NCBI RefSeq assembly: GCF_001940565.1
Contig: NZ_LTDM01000004.1
Coordinates: 1 to 64,000, forward strand
DNA: 64,000 nucleotides
DNA from: Tissierella creatinophila DSM 6911
Lineage (GTDB): Bacteria; Bacillota; Clostridia; Tissierellales; Tissierellaceae
Direction of reading: 5' to 3'
Shown here: positions 16,476 to 25,511 of the stretch, in pieces
How positions within the stretch are numbered: the stretch's first letter is position 1
Layout of the letters: every line of letters begins with the position of its first letter
Made by a program: the position numbers and the translations under genes
Notes under the pieces: generated by a model
Database searches by the model: none
Told to the model about the DNA's origin: nothing
Seen by the model: the letters and a program-made list of their open reading frames with translations, nothing else

Positions 16476-18746
16476 TTAAGGTATTTCTTTTCTCTTTTTA
16501 AAATAAATATTGATATATTTCCTATATAGATAATTAGATTTTCCAAGAGTGTTTTTAAGCCTATTATCTAATTCATGTTTATATTTTAAGAGAGATAAAA
16601 CATCTTTCTTTGTAGCTTCTATATCGCTATATTTAAGCTTAACGAATATAGCAGTTATATCTTTTATTCCATAGTCTTTAAAATCTATAAATTTGTATGC
16701 AATCCGATTCGCGTAGTCAAAGTGAGTTTCTCCATTTTGTATTGGAAATCCTAAGATAGTTAATAGATCTAAAACATCTTTATATAGATATATAATCTTT
16801 TCTTTGTTTGGTAATGAAGCCAAAAATTTTTCTTTAGAACGATACTTTAAAGATCTCCATATAATTCTTATAATAATAAATAATAAAACGCTTAAAATTG
16901 AGCTTAATGAGATAATTATCCATAAATTTTTAACTTTATTTTCATTTGTATCTACTACAATATTCTCATCTTTTATAGGAGTATCTATTTCTTCTTGAGG
17001 TTTCTTTGGAATATCCTCTTTTTCTGGAATTATATCTTCTTTTGTATCAGGTTTTATTTCCTCTTCTTCTTTTTCTGGATTTTCTAAAGAATCATATGCG
17101 GCGGTAGGTTCAAAACTCATCCATCCTACAGGTTCTATAAAAGCTTCAACCCAGGCATGGGCATGTTTTTGTCTAACTTGGTATTTGTTTTCATCGATTT
17201 TTTCATCTACAATATATCCTTCTACATATCGTGTGGGAATATCTTCCAAACGAAGCATTACTGCCATAGCACTAGCATAGTAGGTACAATAACCCTCTTT
17301 CTGTTCAAATAAAAAGTGGTCTATAAATTCTGCATTCTCGGGTAGTGGAGGTACATTTAGATTGTATTTATAATTATTTCTTAAATAATTTTGTATGGTG
17401 AGGGCCTTTACATAATCATCTTCTATACCTTCTACTAAAGACTTTGTTAAATCTTTAGTTCTATCTGTAATTATTCCTTCAGGCAATCCCAAATAAAAAT
17501 CTAAATCTATCAATTCTAGTTTTCTTTTATTTACTCTATTAAGTATTAATGATTCATATGGTAAAGGTTTTAAAAACTCAACTGTATACCCTTCATTTTT
17601 ATATATACCGTTTTGAGATGTAACTATCTCATCGTTATCTACAAGTATTGAAAAGTCTCTATTTGAACTTATACTCGTAGCTTTATATGGAGTAAATATA
17701 CTTTTAGATGTAAAGGAGTCAAAAGTTATAGTTATTTCATCTCTTATATAATATCTATCTTTTTCTGGCTGTGATAATTTGCTGAAGTCTTGTCTTAAAT
17801 TATATTCCCATAACAAAGAAGACATATTCACCCAACTTCTACCTGTATAAAAATGTTTAGTATTACCTCTTAAATAGAGAGGTTCGTTAGTGTCTACAGT
17901 CATTACTTTTCTTTCACTTTGAACAAGAGGACCGCCTAATTCTGAATCTATATTTTTATCTGAAAAGCCAGATTTGGAAAAATTAAATAGATTTGCGTTT
18001 GCAGTTTTTCTATTATAATCTTTATAGTATCTTAAGTCCTCAACTACAGGAAAACTATTGTATACTTTTTCTTGAAGATAAGGCCAACCTATATAGTTAT
18101 TTGACTTTGGTATAAGAAAGGCAATAGATACAATTATTATACTGTAAGTAATGGCAATACTAATCCATCTACCAAAAACTTTATTATCATTTAATTTACT
18201 CTTCTTATACCCTTCAAATCCTAATAAAATTAAAAAGAGAAATAAAAATACAACTGTGAAATTATAAGCTTCATCTATAAATGAATACCAATAAGTCAGA
18301 AATACAAATAGATAAATGGGTATTAAAAGAAATATGTTTTTCATTCTATAGATTATGATAGAGGTATAAACAGAGGTAGAAGCTACAATAATAAAATACA
18401 TTATAAATAGGTTTTCTTCTAGTATAGGCACTCCATTTTGAATGTTTATTATTAAGTTTGAAAAAATCAGTATTACTCTATTAGCCATATAGGGAAATAT
18501 TGGGAATCTATAAGTGTTAATAAACAGCATTATTAAAAACCCTACTATTAAACTTATAAAAATAAGGATAGGATATTTAGTAAAGTATTTAATTATAGTA
18601 GATATTATAATAACTATAATTAATTGTCTAAATATATCTATTTCAAGCCCTATAACCTTTCCAACCAAACTTGTTAAAGTAAATATTATAGCTATATACA
18701 ATAAGTTTAATAAAAACCTTTGCCTTTTATTATATATTTTTTCCAT
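16476..18746 (-). CDS. Membrane transglutaminase-like protein (TgpA-type)
   Basis: A 756-aa membrane protein. About six to seven N-terminal helices (12-215) are followed by an extracytoplasmic region holding a transglutaminase/protease-like core. C487 lies in EGYCTYYASAMAVML, H530 in KHAHAWVEAF, and an acidic residue E546 in GWMSFEPT stands where the family often has Asp. An acidic Lys/Glu/Pro linker (about 555-600), one more helix (about 608-630) and a DUF4129-like cytoplasmic tail follow. It is the last gene of a MoxR-DUF58-transglutaminase operon and overlaps the DUF58 gene by 17 nt. This trio is widespread. The TgpA role in cell-envelope processing is known only from a few species. Confidence 0.88.
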   Translation of the reverse strand: MEKIYNKRQRFLLNLLYIAIIFTLTSLVGKVIGLEIDIFRQLIIVIIISTIIKYFTKYPILIFISLIVGFLIMLFINTYRFPIFPYMANRVILIFSNLIINIQNGVPILEENLFIMYFIIVASTSVYTSIIIYRMKNIFLLIPIYLFVFLTYWYSFIDEAYNFTVVFLFLFLILLGFEGYKKSKLNDNKVFGRWISIAITYSIIIVSIAFLIPKSNNYIGWPYLQEKVYNSFPVVEDLRYYKDYNRKTANANLFNFSKSGFSDKNIDSELGGPLVQSERKVMTVDTNEPLYLRGNTKHFYTGRSWVNMSSLLWEYNLRQDFSKLSQPEKDRYYIRDEITITFDSFTSKSIFTPYKATSISSNRDFSILVDNDEIVTSQNGIYKNEGYTVEFLKPLPYESLILNRVNKRKLELIDLDFYLGLPEGIITDRTKDLTKSLVEGIEDDYVKALTIQNYLRNNYKYNLNVPPLPENAEFIDHFLFEQKEGYCTYYASAMAVMLRLEDIPTRYVEGYIVDEKIDENKYQVRQKHAHAWVEAFIEPVGWMSFEPTAAYDSLENPEKEEEEIKPDTKEDIIPEKEDIPKKPQEEIDTPIKDENIVVDTNENKVKNLWIIISLSSILSVLLFIIIRIIWRSLKYRSKEKFLASLPNKEKIIYLYKDVLDLLTILGFPIQNGETHFDYANRIAYKFIDFKDYGIKDITAIFVKLKYSDIEATKKDVLSLLKYKHELDNRLKNTLGKSNYLYRKYINIYFKKRKEIP

Positions 18747-19944
18747 GCTTTATCTCCAACTCTTCTTTGATATTTGAATTATAATCTATAAAATATAGTT
18801 CTATATTTTCCTCGGTTAATCTATTTTCTATATCTTTATTTATAAGCGGATCATTATTTTCTTTATCAGTTACTATAATAAAAATAGGAATTAAGTTTTT
18901 CATTTTAAGTTTTAGTGCTATTTCGCCCATTTCTTTGTCTAAATTTGGAGTTATTATCATTATCATAGAATTATCTATAAAAGAATACATCTTTTCTTCT
19001 ATTAAATCTATTATGGAGGATTCTCCATTTCCTTTAAAGCGTGCAAACATTTCTAGGAAAACTTTTAAATTCTCCTTCTTTATATTAGAAATTTCTATTA
19101 GCTCTTTTTTAGAAAATGTATTTAAAGATAAATCTATATCTAAATTTAGAAGATAGTTTACAATAGCAAGTGAAGTATCAACTATTTTATCTTCTATATG
19201 ACGATCAAAGTCATCTTTAAAATAAAGTTTGTTATTATTTATAAATATATTTAAATTAGCATTACTCACAGGTTCAAAACTCTTTACCATAGGAGTTCCT
19301 CTTTTAGCAGAGACTTTCCAATGGATTTGATTTATAGAATCACCCTCTGTATATTCTTTTATAGAAGATATACTAGTCTTGTCCTCAAATATAGAGTCTT
19401 GCATAGATAATTCTCCTAAGTTTTTATTAGAATAGATTTTAAAACTATCAAGTTCAATTATATTTGGATATACTAAGAGATTAGTTTTATTGTGGAATTC
19501 TTTTTTAAATGTAAAAAGAGAATATATATCAGATATCTCTACTTTTAAATCCACAAGTTCATAGAAACCTCTTCTTTTTAATCTTATTGTATCTCTAAAT
19601 CTAAAGTCTTCAAAAGGTCCTAGTGATAATGTTTTAATTGTTGTCTTTTTACCACTTAGTATTTTGCTTATATCACTAGAAAAATTAATCATTGGAATAG
19701 AAAAAAAGTTTTTATTTTTTAACCTGTATTCTATTTCTATTTTAACACCAGTGTATAGAGAATCATCCGGTAAATTTATTTGAGCTTTTATTCCTATAAA
19801 TGATAATAAGAGATGAACTAGAGGAACTAAAAAGCTTAAAATAGAGATATAAAATAGAAAATAGGGCATAGGTCCTCCTACAAAAAAAGCAAAAGAAAAG
19901 CTTAGTATAAGCAAAAATATATAAGAAAGCTTAATCTTATGCAT
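18730..19944 (-). CDS. DUF58 domain-containing membrane protein
   Basis: A 404-aa protein with two N-terminal membrane helices (about 7-24 and 28-50), a beta-rich extracytoplasmic/linker region, and a DUF58/vWA-like region. The signature YTEGDSINQIHWKVSAKRGTP is near residue 210. It lies between MoxR (8-nt overlap) and the transglutaminase protein (17-nt overlap), consistent with the MoxR AAA ATPase acting with this vWA-like partner. The precise biochemical role is unknown. Confidence 0.9.
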   Translation of the reverse strand: MHKIKLSYIFLLILSFSFAFFVGGPMPYFLFYISILSFLVPLVHLLLSFIGIKAQINLPDDSLYTGVKIEIEYRLKNKNFFSIPMINFSSDISKILSGKKTTIKTLSLGPFEDFRFRDTIRLKRRGFYELVDLKVEISDIYSLFTFKKEFHNKTNLLVYPNIIELDSFKIYSNKNLGELSMQDSIFEDKTSISSIKEYTEGDSINQIHWKVSAKRGTPMVKSFEPVSNANLNIFINNNKLYFKDDFDRHIEDKIVDTSLAIVNYLLNLDIDLSLNTFSKKELIEISNIKKENLKVFLEMFARFKGNGESSIIDLIEEKMYSFIDNSMIMIITPNLDKEMGEIALKLKMKNLIPIFIIVTDKENNDPLINKDIENRLTEENIELYFIDYNSNIKEELEIKHGKNI

Positions 19945-20878
19945 CTTTAATTACCGGTATAGAGATATTATTTAAAATGTTTTTTAAGATAGTATCTTTA
20001 TTCTTTCTTTCGATTCTAGCACCAGGAGATAGGACGATTCTATGCAAAAATACAGGATAGACCATTTGTTTAATATCATCTGGAATCACATAATTTCTTC
20101 CTGATAAAAATGCTTTAGCTTTTGATGCTTTTAATAAATCTATGGAAGCCCTAGGACTTGCTCCAAGTTCTAAGTCTTTACATTCTCTAGTAGCATTTGA
20201 GATATTTACTATATAATCCATTATATCCTCATGAACTGTTAAATTATCTATAAACCCTTGTATTTCTAATATATCACAGCTTTCTAATACTGAACTTATA
20301 AGACTTAAATCTCCAATACTACTATAGTTTTTTAGTATCTCTTTTTCATTTATCTTATCCGGGTAGCCTAAGGATATCTTCATTAAAAATCTATCAAGTT
20401 GAGCTTCTGGAAGAGGAAAGGTACCCCCATATTCAAGTGGGTTTTGAGTTGCAAGCACCATAAATGGTTTTTCTAGGATAAAGTGAGCATTTTCTGTAGA
20501 AATTTCCCCTTCTTCCATGGCCTGTAAAAGGCTCGATTGTGTTTTAGGGGAGGTTCTATTTATTTCATCTGCTAAAAATATTTGACTAAAGATAGGTCCT
20601 TTTTTAAAAGTAAAATTACCAGTGTGCTTATCATAGATGCTAACTCCTATTATATCTGAAGGCATGATATCTGGTGTAAATTGAATTCTTTTGTAAGATA
20701 GATCCATACTCTTTGCGAGTGCCTTTACAAGGGTAGTCTTACCTACACCTGGTACATCTTCTATAAGAAGATGGCCTCTAGAAAACAAAGTGATTAAAAC
20801 AAGCTCTAATACTTCTTTCTTTCCCTTTATAACTTTATTTAAATTTTCAAGTAAGATTATAGTTTTTCTATTATTCAT
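19937..20878 (-). CDS. MoxR-family AAA ATPase
   Basis: A 313-aa AAA_3 ATPase. Walker A is DVPGVGKTTLVKAL near residue 40. Walker B is QIFLADEINRTSPKTQSSLL near residue 107. Sensor 1 is VLATQNPLEYGG and the arginine-rich PLPEAQLDRFLMK follows. The ATG follows a strong AGGGAGGT ribosome site. It heads the minus-strand operon with DUF58 and transglutaminase genes. MoxR ATPases are chaperone-like remodelers of vWA-domain proteins, so the DUF58 protein is the likely partner. Confidence 0.94.
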   Translation of the reverse strand: MNNRKTIILLENLNKVIKGKKEVLELVLITLFSRGHLLIEDVPGVGKTTLVKALAKSMDLSYKRIQFTPDIMPSDIIGVSIYDKHTGNFTFKKGPIFSQIFLADEINRTSPKTQSSLLQAMEEGEISTENAHFILEKPFMVLATQNPLEYGGTFPLPEAQLDRFLMKISLGYPDKINEKEILKNYSSIGDLSLISSVLESCDILEIQGFIDNLTVHEDIMDYIVNISNATRECKDLELGASPRASIDLLKASKAKAFLSGRNYVIPDDIKQMVYPVFLHRIVLSPGARIERKNKDTILKNILNNISIPVIKDA

Positions 20879-21169
20879 AAATACCTCCCTAAATATCTAT
20901 ATTTAAATAGATTATATCATAGATATATAAATAATTATTCTGATATTATAGAATTCTTTTAGCTTTAATATTTCTATGGTTCCATAAAATGGCATAAAAA
21001 ACTTGATTATCAAAATAATTAAATAAACATAGAGTATATATTAAACAAACTTAATAGAGAAGAAGATTATATAGATGAGAAAATTAATTTTTCAAATGGG
21101 TATATACATAATATGTATTTTTCTTATAAAAAAATATAAAAGAAATAAAATCTGAAGAGGTGAATTGAT
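20879..21169. other. Divergent intergenic region
   Basis: A very A/T-rich 291-nt spacer between the divergent MoxR and SLC13 genes, presumably carrying both promoters. A 26-codon hydrophobic frame (21075-21155) lacks a good ribosome site and is not called. No recognisable RNA structure was found. Confidence 0.5.
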
Positions 21170-22948
21170 TTGAACGCACAAATTATTGTATTTATAGTTA
21201 TATTTGCTACTCTTTATCTTTTTATAGATGGAAGAGTACGCTATGAATTTGTTTCTTTATCTGGACTTATAGTTCTTGTTATAGCGAGGGTTATTGACCC
21301 TCAAGATGCATTTTTAGGTTTTAGTCATCCTGCAGTTATAACTGTAGCATCTGTACTTGTAATAAGTAGTGCTCTTGTAAAGTCAGGAGTAGTGGAACTT
21401 TTAGTAGTGTTTTTAAATCAAAGGAGCAAGAAAACTACAACTAAAATAATGAGTCTTATGGTTGTTACATCAATACTTTCAGCATTTATGAACAATGTAG
21501 GAGCACTTGCTCTTATTATGCCTATTGCTATAAAGGTAGCTAAAGATAATAAATTATCTCCATCTATATTGCTTATGCCAGTATCATTTGCATCTCTTTT
21601 AGGAGGAATGATAACAGAAATTGGTACACCTCCAAATTTGATTGTTTCAAGTTACAGGACAATAGGGGGAGGAGAATCCTTTAGATTTTTTGACTTTGCC
21701 CCTGTAGGTATAACACTCACATTAGTAGGTATTTTATTTACTATACTTATTGGGTGGAAACTAATACCAAGGAGAAAATCTCAAGATGAGAAAAGTTTAT
21801 TTAATATTGAGAGTTATCTTTCTGAAGTAGTTGTAACTGAATCATCTAAAATGATTGGAAGAAATTTAATGGATTTTTCTAGAGTCTATAAGCTTGAGTT
21901 AAATGTTTTAAGCATAGTGAGAGAGGGAAGAAGGATAGTAGCTCCAAATGCTTATGAAACTTTAATGTTAGGAGATGTCCTTATAATTAGAGCTATCACA
22001 TCCGAACTTAGTGATCTTGTAAAAAGGACTGGACTTTCTTTAAAAGGTGCAAAGATGGATCCTTCTTCTTCACTTAGTTCAAAGGAGATGGCTTTAGTTG
22101 AAGTTGTTTTAAGAGAAGATTCATTTTTAATAGGTAGGACTGCCCTACAATTAAAACTTAGAAATAGATTTAATGTAAATCTAATAGCAATTTCAAGAAA
22201 AGGAGTATCTTCTATTGAAAGACTTAAATCATTTAGATTTAAGTCAGGAGATATACTTCTTATGCAAGTTCCAGTTAGTATTCTTCAAGATACCTATTCT
22301 AAACTTGGATGTCTTCCATTGGCTGAAAGAAAAATCGAAATAGAAGGTAACAAAGATAAAAAGAAAGAAGTACTTCCTTTACTGATTTTTATTATATCCA
22401 TTGCAATAACTACTGTTGGACTTTTACCAGTGCAAATTGCATTTTCACTTGCAGCTATAAGTTTAGTACTTCTAAAAGTAATTACTCCTAGAGAATTTTA
22501 TGAGGCAATAGAATGGCCAACGATTTTAATGTTGGGTGCTCTTCTTCCTTTAGGAAGTGCACTTCAAAGTAGTGGTGGATCAAAAACTATAGCCAATATC
22601 CTTAGTAGGGTTTCAATAGTATTGCCACCTTATATGATGGTAGTGCTTGTTATGTGTATAACTATTATCCTTACAAATCTTATAAGTAACTCGGCATCAG
22701 CAGTTTTAATGGCACCTATTGCATTTAGTTTAGCCAAATTTATGGGAGTATCACCTGATGCACTTCTTATGAGCGTATCTGTAGCATCTTCATCAGCTTT
22801 TTTAACTCCTATAGCTCATCAATCAAATATGCTTGTAATGGGTCCTGGAGGATATAAGTTTACTGATTATTGGAAACTAGGTCTTCCTTTAACTATATTA
22901 GTTTTAGTGATAGGAACACCTCTAATTCTATATTTATGGCCATTATAA
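21170..22948 (+). CDS. SLC13/DASS-type anion permease with two RCK_C (TrkA-C) domains
   Basis: A 592-aa membrane transporter. Two hydrophobic halves, each with the family's hairpin/Pro-rich motif (GGMITEIGTPPNLIVS near residue 146 and SSSAFLTPIAHQSNMLVMGP near residue 540), flank a cytoplasmic insertion (about 205-385). The insertion holds two RCK_C-like domains (ESSKMIGRNLMDF and EDSFLIGRTALQL). Such proteins move dicarboxylates, sulfate or other anions with Na+ or H+. The substrate is not predictable. The start is TTG at 21170, 7 nt behind AGAGGTGA. A bidirectional terminator follows. Confidence 0.88.
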   Translation: MNAQIIVFIVIFATLYLFIDGRVRYEFVSLSGLIVLVIARVIDPQDAFLGFSHPAVITVASVLVISSALVKSGVVELLVVFLNQRSKKTTTKIMSLMVVTSILSAFMNNVGALALIMPIAIKVAKDNKLSPSILLMPVSFASLLGGMITEIGTPPNLIVSSYRTIGGGESFRFFDFAPVGITLTLVGILFTILIGWKLIPRRKSQDEKSLFNIESYLSEVVVTESSKMIGRNLMDFSRVYKLELNVLSIVREGRRIVAPNAYETLMLGDVLIIRAITSELSDLVKRTGLSLKGAKMDPSSSLSSKEMALVEVVLREDSFLIGRTALQLKLRNRFNVNLIAISRKGVSSIERLKSFRFKSGDILLMQVPVSILQDTYSKLGCLPLAERKIEIEGNKDKKKEVLPLLIFIISIAITTVGLLPVQIAFSLAAISLVLLKVITPREFYEAIEWPTILMLGALLPLGSALQSSGGSKTIANILSRVSIVLPPYMMVVLVMCITIILTNLISNSASAVLMAPIAFSLAKFMGVSPDALLMSVSVASSSAFLTPIAHQSNMLVMGPGGYKFTDYWKLGLPLTILVLVIGTPLILYLWPL

Positions 22949-22960
22949 AAACAAAGATAT

Positions 22961-23010
22961 TATAAAAGGCTACTAGAAAACGATTAATCGTTTGCCAGTA
23001 GCCTTTTATA
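22961..23010. terminator. Bidirectional terminator between convergent transporters
   Basis: Perfect 14-bp stem, TATAAAAGGCTACT (22961-22974) with AGTAGCCTTTTATA (22997-23010). A nested AAACGAT/ATCGTTT hairpin lies inside. Serves the SLC13 gene (+) and the sodium symporter (-). Confidence 0.85.
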
Positions 23011-23018
23011 TATCTAAT

Positions 23019-24470
23019 TTATGCTTTTAATGTTTTATTTGAATATACTTTACTTAATATAAACATAACTGTAGCTGAAATTAAAACAGCTAGCATAGAA
23101 GAGAACCAAAGATTAACATTTAAAATCATTTGGAATATTATATATGCTATAGGACCTACTATACAAGCTCCAAGTGCCCCTTCTTTTGTAGCTCCAGGCC
23201 ACATAAGTGATGCAAAGAGTGGAACTGCAATAGATGAACCTATACCACTTAAACCTAGATATAAGAATATTGATAAAAATTCTGGTGGATTAAGCCATGT
23301 CATTACTAGAACAATTACACTAATTATTCCAACAGCGGCTCTTGTAATATTTATTACTGTTTTTCCAGATGCTTTTGGATTTATAGTTTGTACATAAAGA
23401 TCATTTGCTATGGCTTGTGCTACTACTAAGAGCATAGCTTGAGTAGTACTCATCATTGCACCAAATATTCCTATCATCATAACTGCTGATAAAACAGTTG
23501 GAAGATAATCTATAGCTAGTTGTGATGTAATATAGTCTCCTGGAAGGTCTGGATAAAGTATTCTTCCTGAAAGACCTGTAAAGTATAATGTGTTTAATGC
23601 TATGGTTAATACTAAAACAACTATTAAAAAAGTTCCTATAGTTTTTTTGCTAGTATCTTTTATACTCATAAATCTAGCTGCAAGATATGGTTGAGATACA
23701 AACATGATTGCCCAATAGAAAAATACTCCTATAATTCCCTCTATAGGAAATAATGCACCTGGACTTCTAGGCTCAACTATCTTTAACATATTTGGGTCTA
23801 TTGCTTTAAGACCTATTTCTATTCCTTCAAATCCCCCTACTGCTTTAAGAGCAGTAACTACTAATATAATGGCTATGAAAAACATTGGAATTCCTTGGAT
23901 AAAGGAAGCCAAAACAACAGAATTAAGACCACCAAACGCTACATAAAAACCAATAAATACTGTGAATATAACTATCCCTGTATTAAATGGGATATTAGTA
24001 AAAGATTCCAATAAAACAGCTGCACCTTTAAACTGTGCCACTAATGGAAATAAGTAAAATACACATATTGCAAGCGCTATCACGATTCTTACGCCATCAC
24101 TTTTATAGTGTTGTCCTAAATACTGTGGAATCGTAAGAGAACCAAGTTCCTCTGATTTAGTTCTTAGTTTTTTCATTAAAAGTAATGCTGGAAATATCAT
24201 CCCTGGTATAATAGCAACAACTATCCAATAATAAGGCCAACCTACTTGTGACATAACTCCTGGTTCCCCCATAAATGCTGCGGCACTTACAGAACCAGTA
24301 ACATAAGAAAATGCTAACATAACGGGACCTGTATCTCTTCCTCCTAGATAATACTCTTCCCCTACATCTCCTGAAGAATTTTTACTTTTTTTAGCTGACA
24401 TTATTCCTGTAATAACCATTGAACCTAAAAAAAGTGCAAACATTATTATAGACCAAACTTTTAAACTCAT
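23019..24470 (-). CDS. Sodium:solute symporter (SSS family)
   Basis: A 483-aa membrane protein with about thirteen helices. It carries the SSS hallmarks YVTGSVSAAAFMGEPG near residue 55 and the LTIPQYLGQHY helix-loop near residue 112. FSQ/F.G-like elements (GFYVAFGGLNSVV) occur near residue 175. A 33-codon membrane ORF precedes it by 1 nt and contains its GGGAGGG ribosome site. It is transcribed divergently from grdA, so the substrate may be glycine, a glycine derivative or another amino or organic acid feeding glycine reductase. That link is inferred from position only. Confidence 0.9.
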   Translation of the reverse strand: MSLKVWSIIMFALFLGSMVITGIMSAKKSKNSSGDVGEEYYLGGRDTGPVMLAFSYVTGSVSAAAFMGEPGVMSQVGWPYYWIVVAIIPGMIFPALLLMKKLRTKSEELGSLTIPQYLGQHYKSDGVRIVIALAICVFYLFPLVAQFKGAAVLLESFTNIPFNTGIVIFTVFIGFYVAFGGLNSVVLASFIQGIPMFFIAIILVVTALKAVGGFEGIEIGLKAIDPNMLKIVEPRSPGALFPIEGIIGVFFYWAIMFVSQPYLAARFMSIKDTSKKTIGTFLIVVLVLTIALNTLYFTGLSGRILYPDLPGDYITSQLAIDYLPTVLSAVMMIGIFGAMMSTTQAMLLVVAQAIANDLYVQTINPKASGKTVINITRAAVGIISVIVLVMTWLNPPEFLSIFLYLGLSGIGSSIAVPLFASLMWPGATKEGALGACIVGPIAYIIFQMILNVNLWFSSMLAVLISATVMFILSKVYSNKTLKA

Positions 24471-24471
24471 A

Positions 24472-24573
24472 TTAATTTTCCCTCCCAGGTGTAATCATGT
24501 AAACAATTATAGCAATTAAAGAAATAGTAGTGGTTAGTGCTTGAAGTCCAAGCATAATTTTCCATGTAGCCAT
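24472..24573 (-). CDS. Small membrane accessory protein of the symporter
   Basis: A 33-aa ORF starting ATG after an ideal GAGGAGGTAA ribosome site. The product begins MATWKIMLGLQALTTT, has one membrane helix (about residues 8-27) and ends in TPGREN. Its last codons encode the GGGAGGG Shine-Dalgarno of the symporter, whose ATG follows the stop by 1 nt, so the two are translationally coupled. Small single-helix companions upstream of SSS and NSS transporters are known. This one is called from its signals and position rather than strong family similarity. A possible minus-strand -10 TATAAT lies at 24615-24620. Confidence 0.7.
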   Translation of the reverse strand: MATWKIMLGLQALTTTISLIAIIVYMITPGREN

Positions 24574-24662
24574 AATTTACCTCCTCATTTGTATTTTTTT
24601 TAAACATAAGTGAGATTATATACTAAACTTTCTATCTTATAAAACGAATAAAAATAGAGAAA

Positions 24663-24678
24663 ATTCGATATTATTCGA
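24663..24678. promoter_or_regulatory. Helically phased ATTCGA direct repeat
   Basis: ATTCGA occurs at 24663-24668 and 24673-24678, exactly 10 bp apart. Related ATTCG or CGAAT copies lie at 24696-24700, 24645-24649 and 24782-24786. Clustering on the symporter side of the divergent region suggests a transcription-factor site. No factor is known from the sequence. Confidence 0.35.
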
Positions 24679-24881
24679 CAAACCTCTATGTAAAAATTCG
24701 CTCAAACATATTGAGAACATAAACTCTAAAACGATTGCATATTTTTAATTATTACAAGTAAAATATTAACCTTGAATATAACGAATTTAATTATAAATAT
24801 TATTATAATATGTTGAAATTTCAATTATTTAAAGGGTTTTAAAATAAATATTTTAAAATTATTATATGTTTTTATAAAATG

Positions 24882-24898
24882 CACTTGAAATACAAGTG
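24882..24898. promoter_or_regulatory. Inverted repeat overlapping the grdA -35 box
   Basis: CACTTG-AAATA-CAAGTG is a perfect 6-bp inverted repeat whose centre overlaps the proposed TTGAAA -35 element. It is positioned like a repressor operator. A second repeat of the same geometry, GTTGAA-AAACA-TTCAAC, lies at 24928-24944 downstream of the probable start of transcription. Confidence 0.45.
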
Positions 24899-24913
24899 GA
24901 AAACATATACAAT
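24885..24913 (+). promoter_or_regulatory. Probable sigma-A promoter of the grd operon
   Basis: TTGAAA (24885-24890), a 17-bp spacer and TACAAT (24908-24913) give a good vegetative promoter about 75 nt ahead of grdA. Confidence 0.55.
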
Positions 24914-24989
24914 ACTAAATATAAACAGTTGAAAAACATTCAACACAATTTAAAAATCAATACAATATATTTTAAAGGGAGGTTACAAT

Positions 24990-25469
24990 ATGTCAATTTT
25001 CAATAAAGATTCAAAAGTAATAATTATTGGAGATAGGGATGGTATTCCAGGACCAGCTATGGAAGCATGTGTAAACACTACATCTGCAGGTGAGATAGTT
25101 TTTTCATCTACAGAGTGTTTTGTCTGAACGGCTGCAGGAGCAATGGACCTAGAGAATCAAAGAAGGGTAAAAGAAATCGCAGATAAACACGGTGCAGAAA
25201 ATGTAGTTGTGATTATAGGCGGAGCAGAAGCAGAAGCGGCAGGGCTAGCTGCCGAAACCGTAACTGCAGGAGACCCTACTTACGCAGGCCCATTAGCAGG
25301 AGTTCCGTTGGGACTTAAAGTATATCACGCAGTAGAACCAGAATTTAAAGCAGAAGTAGATGCTGAAGTTTACGAAGACCAAATCGGTATGATGGAAATG
25401 GTATTAGACGTAGATGAGATTATAGAAGAAGTAAGTGGAATTAGAAATGAGCATGGAAAATATAACTAA
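24990..25469 (+). CDS. grdA: Glycine reductase selenoprotein A, with in-frame UGA (selenocysteine)
   Basis: Protein A of the glycine/sarcosine/betaine reductase complex, 159 aa. It carries the carboxymethyl-selenoether intermediate from protein B to protein C. It starts at ATG 24990 (AAAGGGAGG site) and reads through TGA at 25125-25127, giving C43-F-V-U46 followed by [13 protein letters not shown], the universal GrdA active-site context. Simple ORF calling sees only the part after the UGA. The downstream half, [20 protein letters not shown], also matches GrdA. It is first of grdA-grdX-grdE-grdB. The genome must encode SelA/B/C/D, none of which is in the window. Confidence 0.95.
25125..25142 (+). 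promoter_or_regulatory. Candidate bacterial SECIS element of grdA
   Basis: Just after the UGA (25125-25127), TGC-AGGA-GCA (25133-25142) can form a short hairpin with a G-rich loop, as in other grdA recoding sites. The stem is short and the fold is proposed by eye. Confidence 0.5.
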
Positions 25470-25511
25470 TTAAATAAATATATAACAGAACGTATGGAGG
25501 GAGGTAAACGC

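Larger units (their letters stand above)
24574..24989. other. 416-nt divergent control region between the symporter and grdA
   Basis: An A/T-rich non-coding stretch separating divergent units. It holds a probable grdA promoter (24885-24913) and two 6-bp/5-nt-loop inverted repeats (24882-24898, 24928-24944). There is also a TTGAAATTTCAA palindrome (24813-24824) and several ATTCG/CGAAT motifs (24645, 24663, 24673, 24696, 24782). No glycine-riboswitch core and no sigma-54 -24/-12 element was recognised. Confidence 0.6.

Noticed and set aside
21075-21155. 26-aa hydrophobic ORF ahead of the SLC13 gene
   Set aside because: No good ribosome site, very A/T-rich, and no family resemblance. Likely chance.
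24574-24989. Glycine riboswitch upstream of grdA
   Set aside because: No conserved glycine-aptamer core sequences were found in the leader.
24990-25469. Frameshift or pseudogene in grdA because of the stop at 25125
   Set aside because: The TGA lies exactly at the conserved selenocysteine of GrdA with family sequence on both sides, so recoding explains it.
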